Assembly: GCA_007922305.1 (NCBI GenBank)
Contig: ML677365.1
Span: 12,510,533 to 12,574,532 of the forward strand
Reading direction: 5' to 3'
Length of the DNA stretch: 64,000 nucleotides
From: Dermatemys mawii
Lineage: Eukaryota; Chordata; Testudines; Dermatemydidae
Positions 1 to 12,328 of this stretch are shown one piece after another. The position numbers and the translations under genes were made by a program. Numbering within the stretch: the stretch's first letter is position 1; each line of letters starts with the position of its first letter. Below the pieces are notes generated by a model that had not been told where the DNA came from, did no database searches, and was given only the letters and a program-made list of their open reading frames with translations.

Positions 1-115
1 GATTTAAATTTAGTTTTAATGGAATATTGAAATGCTATTGTAATTTAAGATACTAACAGGTTTTCTTGTTAAACGTTAGATTGTTAGACTGTGTACTGCT
101 GGAAAGGAGACATAA

Positions 116-721
116 GCTAACCTTGGTAAACAGAGAGAAATAGTTATCCTGAATAATATCCTGAAAGATGATCCCTCACTCTCACAGATCTTGGGAAGCA
201 GACCAGTCCTCGCTTACAGACAGCCCCCCAACCTGAAACAAATATGCACCAGCAACCACACACCACATAACAAAAACACTAACCCAGGTACCTATCATTG
301 TAACAAAGCCCGATGCCAACTTTGTCCACACATCCATTCAATGGACATCGTCATAGGACCTAACCACATCAGCCACACCATCAGTGGCTCATTCACCTGC
401 ACATCTACCAATGTGATATATGCCATCATGTGCCAGCAATGCCCCTCTGCTATGTACACTGGCCAAACCAGAAAGTCTCTATGCAAAAGAATAAATGGAC
501 ACAAATCTGACATCAGGAACCATAACATTCAAAAACGAGTAGGAGAACACTACAGTCTCCCAGGCCATTCTATTAAAGACTTGAAGGTGTCAATTTTAGA
601 ACAGAAAAACTTCCAAAACAGACTCCGAGAAACTGAGGAACTGGAATTAATTTTCAAATTGGATACTATCAACCAAGGGTTAAACAGAAACTGTGAATGC
701 CTTTGTCATTACACTAACTGA
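116..721 (+). pseudogene. Penelope-like element, 3' end of ORF with GIY-YIG endonuclease domain
   Basis: An open frame runs from just after a stop at 113 to the TGA-free end at a TGA codon near 719-721. It has no ATG; the first alternative start is a TTG at 191. Numbered from that TTG, the translation shows a Cys-rich linker (C37, C42, C45), a GIY-type motif VIY at 75-77 followed by CQQC at 81-84, a YIG-type motif YTG at 89-91, R100 and H104 in the helix after it, and a terminal LDT...GLN segment (158-165). This order is that of the C-terminal linker and GIY-YIG nuclease of Penelope-like retroelements (PLEs), in which the nuclease nicks target DNA for target-primed reverse transcription. The reverse transcriptase expected upstream is missing, so the copy is 5'-truncated. 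The nuclease frame itself has no stop over about 600 nt, unlike most repeats here. A DIRS-type origin is less likely. Confidence 0.72.
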
Positions 722-1052
722 ATGTATTTCCCTAGTTAAGTTCCTTTCACAGGTTCTTATCACCTGTCAGACACAGATTCACTCAATTTTCACTACAAAA
801 GGGTTTTTTTTTCTGCTGCTGATAATAGGCCATCTAAATTAAACAGCCTTTTAGAATTGATATGGTAATGTACAACTTTTTTTGCTTTCTGTGTATATAA
901 ATGCATCTTACTTCTGTGTGTTCCATTCTATGCATCCGATGAAATGGCCCACAAAAGCTTATGCTGAAATAAACTGGTTAGTCTCTAAGGTGCTACAAGT
1001 ATTCCTCGTTTTATTTACAGATACAGACTAACACGGCTGCTAATCTTAAACC
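722..1052 (+). repeat. Penelope-like element 3' untranslated region and tail
   Basis: This follows the GIY-YIG frame directly. It is clearly homologous to 52060-52325: both share the block around CTGTGTATATA, then GCATC(C/T)GATGAA, then AGCTTATGCTGAAATAAA, then TTAGTCTCTAAGGTGC. It ends in ACAGACTAACACGGCTGC near 1045. Because frame and tail sit together, it ties the orphan tails elsewhere in the window to a GIY-YIG-encoding element. Confidence 0.7.
936..966 (+). ncRNA. hammerhead-like motif in PLE tail (degenerate)
   Basis: CCGATGA at 936-942 stands where the hammerhead core CUGAUGA would be. A shortened stem (ATGG...CCCAC region) follows, then AAAA in place of GAAA, then AGC-TTAT-GCT, which would be a 3-bp stem III. 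PLEs are known to carry hammerhead ribozymes. This copy has lost both core boxes and part of stem II, so it should be inactive. Treat it as homologous to the copies at 52249 and 46591. Confidence 0.4.
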
Positions 1053-1109
1053 AGAGAGAAATTGTGAGATTTAATTTGAAGTTAAGATTTTTAATATTAG
1101 GTACATATA

Positions 1110-2070
1110 AATGGCTATACTGGGTCATCCTAAAGGCTCATCTAGCCCAGTCTCCTCTCTTCCGACAATGGCCAATGCCAGGTGCTCCAGAGGAAATGAA
1201 CAGGTAATCCTCAAGTGATCCATTCCCTGTCGGACATTCCCAGCTTCTGGCAAAGAGAGGCTAGGGGCGCCATCCCTGCCCATCCTGGCTAATATCCATT
1301 GATGGACCTATCCTCCATGAATTTATCTAGTTCTTTTTTGAACTCTGTTGTAGTCTTTGCCTTCACAACATCCTCTGGCAACGAGTTCCCAGGTTGACTG
1401 TGCGTTGTTTGAAGAAATGCTTCCTTTTATTTGTTTTAAACCTGCTGCCTTTTAATTTCATTTGGTGACCCTTAGTTCTTGTGTTAGGAGAGGGAATAAA
1501 TAACACTTCCTTATCTACTTTCTTCATACTAGTCATGATTTTATAGACCTCTGTCATATCCCACCTTAGTCATCTCTCTTCCCACCTGAAAAGTTCCAGT
1601 CTTATTAATCTCTCCTTATAGGGAAGCAATTCCATATCCCTAATCATTTTTGTTGCCCTTTTCTGAACCTTTTCCAATTCTAATATCTTTTTTGAGATGG
1701 GGCAACCATATCTACATGCAGTATGCAAGATGTGGGCATACCACAGAGGCAATATGATATTTTCTGTCTTATTATCTATCCCTTTCTTAATGATTCCCAA
1801 CATTCTGTTCATTTTTTTGACTGCTGTTGCACACTGAGTGGATATTTTCAGAGAATTATCCACAATGACTCCAAGATCTCTTTCTTGAGTGCAGTAAAGC
1901 TAATTTAGACCCCATCATTTTATATGTATAGATGTTTTCCCATGTGCATTATTTTGTATTTATCAACATTGAGTTTCATCTGCCATTTTCTTCTCCAGTC
2001 ATTCAGTTTTCAGATTCTTTTGCAGCTCTTTTCAATCTGCCTGGGTCTATCTTGAGTATTCATTACCTTA
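1110..2070 (-). mobile_element. CR1-type LINE, 3' end of ORF2 plus 3' UTR
   Basis: Minus-strand frames at 1570-1863 and 1363-1557 read as the C-terminal end of a CR1 reverse-transcriptase ORF. They include CATAVKKMNRMLGIIKKGI, LPLWYAHILHTACRYGCP, LEKVQKRATKMIRDMELLPY and TEVYKIMTSMKKVDKE. The two parts lie in different frames, so at least one frameshift has occurred. The 3' UTR lies to the left, at about 1110-1360. This is a 5'-truncated dead LINE copy. Confidence 0.85.
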
Positions 2071-3394
2071 ATTTAATATTCCCTAATTTGCCCATCTGAA
2101 TACTGCTCTTTTAATGGTGTCTTTTAAGTAACCAAATCTGATTTATTTTTGTTTGTTTGTTTCATAGGACTTATTTAAGATCACTCACCTTTGCCCATTT
2201 ATAAACTGTTTATATTACGCATGATAAATCAAACAGAATTCAACAACCTTTAAATGAAATTCTTTTGCCTACATATAAACTGTTTTTGTTATCTATGATA
2301 CACTGAGACTGAACTCACTACTGATTTTGGTAGTATCTTACCTAGAGAAGAATGTCCCAACCAGAAAAGAATCCATTCTTATGGTGTAATCTCTGCTGAA
2401 AGCTCTTCACAGAAAGACATACAGAAAAGATTGTATCTGACGTAACCACTGTTTACTGCTTGTATTGTTTGTTTTATCTTTATTTTTTTCTGTCTTTCTT
2501 TCCCAGATGCTTTGTCACTGCACCCACTGAGCTCTGAAGCTGCTCTAAATGACATCAGAGCTGTTTCAGCCTCCAGCTGGCCCTAGAATCAGGAAAATGA
2601 ATAGATGGCATAGAAGCACGTTTTCCCTCACCTCTCCATATGTGTAAAGCCAGCTTCTGCCTTAAAAACCAACCCCTAATCTCCTCAGATAGCCTTTACC
2701 AGTATTACTGATGAGGGAGGGAGTGGCTGCACACATGTTGAGCAGAGCAGGTGCAAAGGCTCATTTTATTTGAACCCTGAGCCTCACTTCAACAGCTGAA
2801 GCAAAAACAAAACAAACAAAAAAAAGACACTAAAAACAGGGAAATTCTCCGGTTCCACTAAAATCATCTGGACAGACCCTCCCTGTGTCAGAACAGCAGT
2901 TGGGCTAGAGGGGAGAGAGCAAACAGCGTTCCAGAAAATGAGAGCTAACAAAGAGTGCACCAAGGAACATCTACATTCTTTATATGACTCAGCTCTCAAT
3001 ATTCTGTAATACGTCAAGCATGCCAGAAGGAGGTGCTGGCACCCAGTTTGTGTTGCGGGCAAACTACCACAGAGCTGGTGCCTACCTTTGAAGTGCAGAA
3101 TGAAGATTTATGCACAAGAATAACCTTACACATAAGTAATCCCACTGTCTTTAAAATTCAGAGTTAGAACCTTTTTTTTTATTTTTTTTCTTTGCATTAT
3201 GGAAAGAGAAAATGGATATGATCACTGCAAATATTTTAAAAGTGATTTGGGGGAAAATACACTTTTTAAATCAGTGTAGACAGATAATTTTGTTCTGTAC
3301 AATTTAGAACGTACAATATAGACTGTAATTAGGCTTTGGTTTCAATGCAAAAAATCAAGATTTCAACATTTCCATAGGTTTTAAATTATCTTAC
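2071..3394. other. intronic sequence without recognised gene
   Basis: AT-rich, with a short A-rich run near 2803-2825 and a T-rich run at 3172-3190. The open frame on the minus strand at 2784-3062 has no recognisable domain. I see no repeat family I can name and no exon. Confidence 0.5.
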
Positions 3395-4020
3395 TCATAG
3401 ATGTATAGAGTTTAAGGCCAGAAGGAGCAATGAGATCAAGTAGTCTGACCTCCTGTACATCACAGGCCATTACATTTCACTCAGTTCCCTCTGTATTGAA
3501 TCCAATAACTTGTGTTTGACTAAAGCATAACTTGCAGAAAGACGTCTGGTCTTAATATGAAGACATCACATGGCGGAGAATCCATCACTTCCCTTGGTAG
3601 TTTGTTTACATGGTTAATCATCCTCACTATTAAAAATTTGTACCTTATTTCTCATTTGAATTTGTCTGGCTTAAGCTTCCAGCCACTTGTTCTTGTTATG
3701 CCTTCTCTCTTTTGGAATAAAAAGCCCTTTAATACCAGATATTTTCTCCCTGTGAAGGTACATACTCACTGTAATCAAGCACCTCTCAATCTTCTCTGAT
3801 AAAACTAAACAGATTTAACTCTAAATGTCTCATTGTAAGGCATTTTCTACAGCCCTCAAATAATTGTTGTGGTTCTTTTCTGTATCCTCTCTAATTTTTC
3901 AGCTTAGAAATGGGACATTAGAACTGTACACATTATTCCAATACTGGTCTCACCAACCCTATAGAGAGAGGTAAAACCAACTCCCTATTCCTATTCACTA
4001 CTACCCGTTTGGAGTCTGCC
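3395..4020 (-). mobile_element. CR1 LINE 3' fragment
   Basis: The plus strand shows the typical antisense CR1 3' text: GGCCAGAAGGAGCAATGAGA, TAGTCTGACCTCCTG, then GGAGAATCCATCAC, TTAATCATCCTCACT and the diagnostic 'gaactgtacacattattcca' region near 3922. It is heavily mutated with no usable frame. Confidence 0.8.
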
Positions 4021-4420
4021 TTCATCTACAAACACATTCTGCTTAGTCACTGATAGGAAGTAATCCCACTACTATTATTATTTATCCAGCATCCAAAGCG
4101 GGGCTAGTAACTTTACAGAAAGAAGGAAGAGGTGGCACAGACAAGTGGAATAATCAAACAGAAAACAAGCGGGGAGGAAAAGAAACAAAGACAGAAGAAA
4201 GAGTGTCAGGTCCTTCATCACTCAAGTTTCTTCTTCCTATACTTTCTACTTTCCACTGTTTCAAGCCACTACATTTAAATTCATCTTCACCTTATACGTA
4301 TATTGTACAGCACAAGTAAACAAAAACAAAACAAAACTGTATGCTCCATCCTTCACTCTATATTCAGCAAAACACATAATGAAATTATGGAAATAATGCC
4401 TGAATAAAAAATAGTGATTA

Positions 4421-4454
4421 TAATAATAATTAGGGTATAATAATAATTAGGGTA
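4421..4454. repeat. perfect 17-bp tandem duplication
   Basis: The unit TAATAATAATTAGGGTA occurs twice, at 4421-4437 and 4438-4454, with no mismatch. It is a short AT-rich tandem, probably replication slippage. Confidence 0.9.
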
Positions 4455-4469
4455 TTATTTACCTAAAAA

Positions 4470-4725
4470 AACCCACATAATTTCATAGATTTGAAGGCCA
4501 GAAGGGACCTTCCTGATCGTCTAGTCTGATCTCCTATATAACACTGGCCATAGACCTTCTCCAAACTAATTCCTAGAGCATATCTTTTAGAAAAAGAGGA
4601 AGAGCGTAGACAAGAACATTCCATAGAAAGAGTATCCAGTCCCATCTGCAATATCTTCATCTTATTTTGGTGAGGCAGCAAATCCATCTACATCTGTCTT
4701 TGCAGATGAATAAAGTTTTCAAGTA
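4470..4725 (-). mobile_element. CR1 LINE 3' terminal fragment
   Basis: The plus strand reads TTGAAGGCCAGAAGGGACC, then TAGTCTGATCTCCTATATAA and the 'agagcatatcttttagaaa' segment, as in the copy at 3395. It is short and 5'-truncated. Confidence 0.75.
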
Positions 4726-4805
4726 CTTAAAGTGCATGTAACAATCTTAGACATTCCCCTGGAGACTATTCAAGAAAAACACCACAAGCTCTTAAACATA
4801 TTGCA

Positions 4806-5760
4806 TTAACTAACACCCAGGAAATTAGCCATGCCAATAAACAATTGCCTGCTGGAACCTGCCAAATCCATCTGGCATAGCCCTGCTTCCATCCCAACTA
4901 CCTCTAAGACAGCAGACAGAAGGTCAAGTCCCTGCAAAGGATTTGAACACTTACTCTCATCCTGCATCTGGCTCTCTTGCTGTGCAAGTAGTATAGGAGA
5001 GAACAAAATAGCGAAGTCCACAAAAGTCATTCCAAGGAAATAAAGATCCCCAAAAACTGGATACTTTCAGAAAGCCTTCAAATGAAAGCAGCAAATTATC
5101 AAGTGCTGCTCAACATATGTTTTTCATTTGGGACAAACTGTCTAATTTTATTGATCAGTTACTCAAGGAACACCAAGAATTGCTGAAGAAGCTTTTGGCC
5201 AACTGGTTGCTCAAACATCTTGGCAAACTGCGCTGGACACATGATGCAGCAGGACACATCATGGCTACTGAAATAAGCTGGACAAGGTTGTTCTGGCTTC
5301 AGTCCTCTGGCATTTCAACAGATGTTCAGATAATAATTGAGGACCTCCCATTTGGGGGATAGTCTCTTCAGCAGTGGGTCAGACAAAGCCCTCCATATTT
5401 TAAAAAGATGGCAGAGAAACTCTGTACTTCCAGGGATCTGTATCCCAAGTCCTCAAAGGAAGCAGACATGACAGCACCCATATTTCAGGCAGTGCTCAGT
5501 TACATTCAACTCAAGACCTTTAGAGCCACTGAGGAAGAGGCAGAGATTCCACCAGAGGCGACCCTCTGCCTCCTCCTTGGCTGCCCTCCATTCTGAGGTT
5601 TCGAATAGGCAGGAAGTCTGATGCATGCTTGAACCAAAGGATCTTTGTTCTACCCTTTGGCAACCAGCTGTTTTATTTTCAAGAATCTTGGGCCGGCATT
5701 ACTCAGACCAGTGGGCCCTCAAGATTTACATCATCTTAAAAATTTTGACTCCCTCATACC
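4806..5760 (+). pseudogene. decayed retroelement coding relic, DIRS-like gag and start of RT region
   Basis: Successive plus-strand frames give collinear protein-like pieces broken by stops and frameshifts: LLEPAKSIWHSPASIPTTSK (from about 4850), DKLSNFIDQLLKEHQELLKK (about 5126), SWTRLFWLQSSGISTDVQII with EDLPFGG (5270-5360), and FGNQLFYFQESWAGITQT (about 5658-5710). The last resembles the segment that precedes the reverse transcriptase in DIRS-type elements, and the earlier ones resemble gag-like ORFs of the same group. The family assignment is from memory and uncertain; that this is a dead retroelement is better supported. No intact frame exceeds about 80 codons. Confidence 0.5.
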
Positions 5761-5935
5761 CATATTTGCACTTCAGAAAAAACATACAAAGAATTATCAC
5801 TTTATATGCATAAATCCCAATAACAATCAAATCATTAAGCATTTCATGTTTTCTGTCTTTAAAAAATAGCATAGATCCTAACTATTCAATTTGCATAGTG
5901 AAGTAGGGAAGCTTTAATCATATTTTATATAGCAA

Positions 5936-6344
5936 TGTAACAGAGTGCTGGCTCAGAGGATCAAGCCAGGCCCCTGTTAGTCCATGCCCAGGGAGAAGAA
6001 GGCACTAGCTGGAGCTGGCTGGGAGGCCATGCCCTAATTATCTGAAGGGAGACACCTGCAGGCCTGAGGAGCCAGCTATAAAAGCTGGCAGGCAGGAAGC
6101 AGGACAGACCAGGAAGCAGAGAGAAACCAGAGCGGGTGGAGATCAGGGAGACATGAAAGGGAAGAGTGTGGGGCTCTAGATCCCTGTGGGCCAGGAAGCT
6201 AGCAGTCTCCCTGAGTCCTGGTGTATGTGTATCTGTAAATAGTAGGTGGTGGGGACGGACACAAGCAATAAAGGACATGGGTGCTGCACTTAAAGGGGTC
6301 TCCGGGAGGTTTTTTTTAAGAAGACTGGCAAGGGTCCCGTTACA
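5936..6344 (+). mobile_element. solo LTR with 5-bp target duplication
   Basis: The 409-bp unit begins TGTAAC and ends GTTACA (6-bp terminal inverted repeat, TG...CA ends). AGCAA lies immediately before (5931-5935) and after it (6345-6349), a perfect 5-bp target-site duplication. Inside, on the plus strand, are a TATA box (CTATAAAAG near 6076) and a polyadenylation signal AATAAA near 6268, in the order expected of an LTR. No internal retroviral region flanks it, so it is a solo LTR left by recombination. The 142-codon minus-strand frame across it is not a gene. Confidence 0.88.
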
Positions 6345-9014
6345 AGCAATAACACATACAAATAGCTTATGTAACTTTGAAGACCACAAACTGGCAAATC
6401 AGGATTAGAACTCACAGGTAACAATCTCCTCCCAAATCAACACTACTGCTAAATCCTAAGTATTTTTTTCCTTTACTTCTCCAAAGTCACTTCATTCCTG
6501 CCATTAAACACTCGATCATCTTTCGTAATGACTACTGAGAACTCCTCTTCTCTGAACTCCTTAGCTGTCACTTCATTGCATCAAAAAAAAACCCAAAAAT
6601 GAAAATCATCTTCTTTGTCCACTGTGCTATCCATACCTACTTCCTCTTCCAATCCCTTAATCATGCCCACACCCCACTAGCACCATGTGAATGAACACCT
6701 AATTTCAGTTGAATTATAAAATGGGATTACAATAAATCTCTGAAACAATGAAATGTACATGTTTTCAGAGCCTGTTCCTATTGGTTTTACAGAGAACAGC
6801 ATTTTATTCTAGTTTTTATGGACCATAACAGACTAGTGACCAGAAATAGCTGCCAACCTCTGGTGACATTGAAGGTAAGCTGGACGAGCACATATGCACC
6901 TCAAGGACCATTCCCAAGTCTGCCATACCACCTTACTATCCTTTGTGAGGCCTCCCAGTAAGCACTCCCCTCAAGACAGCCCTCCCACACAAAAGTCAGA
7001 CTGATACAGAGACTTAAGTTAATTTTCATTTTTTCTAACATAGGGCCCAATCCTGCAAAGTGCCGTCAATGCCAATCAAATCAGTGGAAGCTGGAGCACA
7101 CTCAGGACTTCACAACACTGGGATCATAAATTCATTTATATTGAGACCACATGACCTGAAAATCTGTTAAGAAGCTTACATGGATAAAACTAGAAAAAAG
7201 ATACAGAACATATATATTGTAAACGAAAACTCATCATGCAAATACAAAGTCTCTACAACAATAGAGGTTCAACACATTTGTATTTTTGCATTTTGATTGG
7301 GATGAACTTGTATAAGTGTTAGAGACAAAATTTACTGCATCTGGAGTACAAATGTTATGTATATTAAATATTTCTCAAAATCTTTTTCTGTCGTTACCTA
7401 AATTAAATAACTTTGTATCTTTTTAACCAAACTATGTTTACTTTGCCTGTTAATTCAGATACTTTTGCTAAATCTCAGCAAAATGTTTTTTTCTATGGAA
7501 AGAACATTTTTAAAATGTGCAGTTTTCCAGATTAAAAATGACAGTCCAGTATCAAAACATTACTTTAGTTTCTAGTAAAGATAAACTGCCTCACAAATAA
7601 ATTACAATAATATATGTTTAAATAGCTTTAAACATAAATCAGCAAAAGCAAGGAATCTCAAATTTAGGCCTATAGTTGATTTAGGAAATAACAAACACAA
7701 CAGAGTGAGCCAACTATAGAATGATAGCCTTAATGAAGGGCCAGCTGCAGCAACTCTTTCACTGAGTCAAATCAACATTCAACATTCAACAAAGCAGGGA
7801 TGAAAGAAACAGAAATCCCACTCCAACAGTACGAAAACTTCCAAAGGAGAGGCTCAGAGTAGAAGCAGCACAGTATCGTGGACCCTTCTCCTCCATGAGA
7901 ACACCACATGGCTACAGCTGTGTGCCAGAAGGGAGCAGATCTGTTAAACAGCCACTTTACGTGTCATCTTCTCTCAACAAATCTCAGCAGGAGTTCATGC
8001 TAACTCCTGCAGATTCAAACTCTATAGCATCAACCTTCACTCCCCAAAAAAGATTAGTGCATGTAGAGAGAGGGAAATTATATATCTATATTTTTAAATA
8101 GACATACACATTTCCCTCTGGAGATAGAAAGGGAGTGGAATAAAAATAAATAGTCCATATGACAGATATCAGTCACATTATTTAATGAATTTCTGGAAAG
8201 CGCTAAAATATCACAGTGATGGGCACCATGCAAGAACTTGAAATGGAATGGAAAGAAGCAGCAGCATAAAGGAAGGGGCTAGCCTCTCAGACTGACATCA
8301 TAAGTTCCCCCAAAGTTAACTGAAATTCTATTCTTACCCCCTTGATTCTCTAATAAGAATGGTATCACAAGATCTCTCCAAGTGTCAGCTCAGACTTTCC
8401 AGCTTAATTGTATCCTCACATGTTTTATTTTCATGGACTGGAATGATACAGCCTATAATTCTTATTCAGAAGAAAATCCATTTCACTTCAAAAGAAGTTT
8501 GCCTTTCAATGGAAATTTTGCTTGAATAAAGAGTGCAGAATTTGGCTCTATCTGCATAACAATAGAATATTAAATGTATATGTTGTATTAATGTTCTTGT
8601 TTTCTTTTAGAAATTGGGGGACATACCTGTCAAGAAGGCTAAACTACAAAATATTTACTTAAGAGAGCAGAAAAAGCTTTTGAATGGTATTTTTCTACTA
8701 AATATAGAGAAAGAAAACATTTTTAGAATAAAGTGCTGTGAAACTACCAAGTGCATATTTCACCTTAAATAAAGTAAATAAAATGTCTTTAGAAAATAAC
8801 ATTAAGTTGTTTATCTGAAACCATATCACTTCTCAAGGTCTTGTAAATTATTATTAACTCCCATTGACAACAATACTTCTTTAAGATAGTTGTTTCAGTC
8901 CATCCCGTGCATACATGTTTTGGCATATAGTCTTTCCAATACCTTACACACAATTCTCAGCCTCTGTCACGTTACTGAAATTATCTGGGATCATATAGAT
9001 CATTGGTGCAACCA
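6345..9014. other. intronic AT-rich sequence, few recognisable features
   Basis: No coding exon is seen. A short fold-back-type remnant lies at about 7045-7135 (text 'gcccaatcctgcaaagtgc'), of a kind common as ancient amniote MITE remnants. The remainder is unassigned. Confidence 0.45.
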
Positions 9015-9019
9015 ATGTC

Positions 9020-10059
9020 CTGTAGGGGCACCAAATCTTATGTAAAGGGGGTCATATAAGGTGTCTACGACTAGGTTATGATCTGCTGATTATGATTATG
9101 CTATCTGTATGTGTGTATCAACTTTGTAGTTGAAGTTATGAATATTGGCTCTGTACTGTCTGTTTTTCCAAATATTGTGCTATGCTGTTGGGGACATTTC
9201 CAGCCAGTTAGCTTGGCTTACCATGCTTGATGGCCCATTAAGGACTATCAGCTATACAATGAACTTTGTAGAAGCCTATCCACAACGAAGCTTCCCCAGG
9301 AATGTGGCCTGGCTGGTCAGGAACTGAATCTTGGAGAGTGATGTAACTGGACCACATGGCTCTGAAACTCCATTTTACAACTGGACACTGCATAGCAAGA
9401 AGGAGGTGGTCTCCACCCACAAGAGGAAGTCTATATAAACCTGGGAGAGAGACCTCCATTTTGTCTTCAGTCTGTCATTCTTACTCTGGAGGAATTTTGG
9501 CCAAAGGATTAATGACCCATCCCTGGAGGGGTGTATTCCAGAGACTTTGATTTGAACCTGCAGTTTATTCTACAACTGATGCAAGCCTCAACCAAAGAAT
9601 TTGCCATTACTACATGTAATTGATTTCTTTTAACCATCTCTAACCCTCACCTATATCTTTTCCTTGCACAATAAGCCTTTAGATTTTAGATTCTAAAGGA
9701 TTGGCAACAGTGTGATTTGTGGGTAAGATCTGACTTGTATATTGACCTGGGTCTGGGGCCTGATTCTTTGGAATTGGGGAGAACTGTTTTCTTTTATTTG
9801 GGGTATTGGTTTTCATAGCCGTTTGTCCCCAGGACAGGTGGCTGCTGGTGGTGATACTGGGAAGCTGGAGTGTCTAAGGGAATTGCTTGTGTGACTTGTG
9901 GCTAGCCAGTGGAGCGAAACCAAAATCTTTTCTGTTTGGCTGGTTTGGTTTGCCTTTAGGGTGGAGAAACCCCAGCTTTGGACCGTAAATGTCCTCTTTG
10001 GAGCAATTTGTCCTCACTTGACACTCTCAGTTAGTTCCACCAGGAACAGCACCGTCACA
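9020..10059 (+). mobile_element. probable LTR-type interspersed repeat
   Basis: Around 1 kb with a TATA-like box (CTATATAAAC near 9431) and an AATAAG signal near 9671, ending GTCACA near 10059. The text around 9680-9760 ('ttagattctaaaggattggc') is one I recognise as a dispersed reptile repeat. The left boundary is not resolved and I see no convincing target duplication. Confidence 0.45.
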
Positions 10060-10159
10060 GCCTCCACCACACTAGCTACACACTGCTGTGTTAAGTGAAA
10101 AATTGAAACTACAGCAATGACATTCCTTAATGGGAAAACGTTGGGTCAGCTCTTTAGCT

Positions 10160-10422
10160 CAGAGATCTTCAAAGTGGGCTGCGTGCACCCCAGGGGGTGC
10201 GTGAGGCCCCCCTCTTCCCACGGGCTGCGGTGTCCCGGCACCACCAAGGGATTGGCTCCGGGACGCCGCCAAAATTGGAAGGATTCTATTTGTGTCCCAC
10301 CGAAATGTCACCAAAAGCAGAAGCTTCGTATTAGGCGGCATTTCGGCAGACACACCCCTGGGCCACGAGAGGACTCAGGAACGCAGAAGGGGGCCACAGA
10401 GGGAAAAGTTTGAGAGATGCTG
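10160..10422. mobile_element. hAT-type MITE
   Basis: The ends read CAGAGATCTTCAAAG on the left and, inverted, CAGCATCTCTCAAAC on the right. Both are variants of the vertebrate hAT terminus CAGTGGTTCTCAAAC. The internal part (10250-10345) is the inverse of 43104-43200, so this is the same family as the element at 42610 in the opposite orientation. A clean 8-bp duplication is not visible. Confidence 0.65.
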
Positions 10423-11990
10423 TAAGCTGATATAAATTGACATAGCCCCAGCAATAGGAGGTTTGCATGTGAAAACAATGAGAAACTAAGCCCCACAGAA
10501 TACAGATAGCTTCTCTCAAAGTTCTAATAGAGGGTGTGGTATCACTTTATTTTGCTACTGTATGCATTCCTTTCCCCTCACAAACCTCCTTCTGTGCTGA
10601 ATGTGTTCTCAGATAATAATAAAGGAAACTTAAATTTTGAAAATAGAAAATCTGTTTACACTTATAAGCCTTACACTTAAACCATTTGATGTTAGTTGGT
10701 GTCTCTCTCTTTCTTAAAATATTGGGAAATTACCCTGCCTATAATATGCACATTAGTGATAATGTATGAAATTCTTAGCCTTGTAACAACCTTATTCCTA
10801 AAAAACTAGATGACTCTTCATGCATATAGGTCACAATCACATTTAAAACACACATAACACATGTTTAGATTTCAGAATTATACATGATTTTTCCAGCATA
10901 TAAAACCAGTGATATTCTTACTTTCTAACAGTAAATGTAATTTTTAAAATCACAAATATTATAGAATCCAAAACAAAGTTGCCAGCAATATTCGTTAATC
11001 TTTAATGCTACTCTCATATATTGAAGTTATACCTCTGATTAATAATTTGTCATTTTGTTTCTTATTGTTTTAAACACAGAAAACTTTTAAGTTGAAAATG
11101 TACATTCTTTTATTTTGATTCTCCATATTATTCAGAAATGTAACAAATCTTTTAAGTACTTTAAAATGTGGGTGCCACAATAATGTGAATTATATAATAT
11201 TAAAATGTCAGCTATTTAATACTCTGAATTACTTTTGATTATTTCGAATTAGAATGACAAAATTAGATATGTAATTTGATTTCCAATGTAGAATTCACTT
11301 TGGTGTTCTTAAAAATATTGACATATTAAAGCATTTTTTAAAGTAGAGGGACAATTAAAAAGATTTAAGAAGTGGAGCACTCCTCTGCCTTCAATAACTG
11401 TTATTTGAAGAATAACCATAGTTTAAATTTCCACTAGCAGATTCCTAACAAAAGAATGACTGGAACACACACACTTCCAACTAAGCATTAAGGCCCAGAG
11501 ATAGCTTTTAGCTACAGATTTTGAAGGAACACTTGAAGACCACAATGGTCAAGAGACAGCACTAAATCATGGAGTTCTCTCTTTTTTGCATTAACCACTG
11601 ACGTTGTGAAAAATATTATGCTGCTTTTTTTCTGTCTTTTTAATATTTCCACACATATTGCATACAGTAGTGTGGTTTTATACTTATAAATCATTAGAGG
11701 TGAATGTGGTGTTTTCACCAAATAGGGAAGCAGATTTCATGAGTGTTTACATGTGTTGGTTAAGTAGACATAAGGGATAACTGTACGGCTCCAGATTACA
11801 AACCCAGTATCTTCACATTAACCTGCAAGCAGTAGATCTGAATCCCTCCCCAAGTGCCTTAGATAGGTAAAAATCACCTCAGATTACAAGAGAAAGTTTG
11901 CATTTCCCTAGCACCCCCCACTTCCCGCTGCACTTCAAAGAAACAAAAATGCATTCAAATGGAGAAACTTCCGAGACAAGTGCCCCCGTC
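10423..11990. other. AT-rich intronic sequence
   Basis: I see no exon, named repeat or RNA gene. Base composition is strongly AT until the CpG island begins near 12000. Confidence 0.45.
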
Positions 11991-12317
11991 CCTGACAAGT
12001 GCAGCGAGCTGGACCCGTCTGCAGGCGGAAGGGAGGCGATGGAGAGACAAGAAAGGACAGCAGGGCCATAAACGCCCCCCTCTCCCCGGGGTCTGGACAG
12101 CTCCCTGGTGCTGAAGTTACAGAGCCGCTGTGGAAACGTGCTTCCCTCCTCAGTGGCCCGGCCGCTGGTAGGCTGCAGGCCCCGCCAGTATCCCATGTGG
12201 CTAGCGGGACAGGGTACTAGGGAACCACAGGTGCCGGGGGCTGAATCCCCACCCCGCGGAGACGTTTTCTCAGCTAGGAAAGTGGCGCGGAGCGGGAGCG
12301 GGCGACTCTAGTGGAGA

Positions 12318-12328
12318 AAGATGGCGGC
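12318..12328 (+). promoter_or_regulatory. YY1-type motif
   Basis: AAGATGGCGGC matches the extended YY1 site often found just downstream of transcription starts, with the motif strand giving the direction of transcription. Here it lies on the plus strand, opposite to RIMS2. The ATG inside it opens only an 11-codon frame. Confidence 0.45.

Noticed and set aside
5961..6389. 142-codon minus-strand frame
   Set aside because: It lies almost wholly in the solo LTR, antisense to its TATA box and polyadenylation signal.
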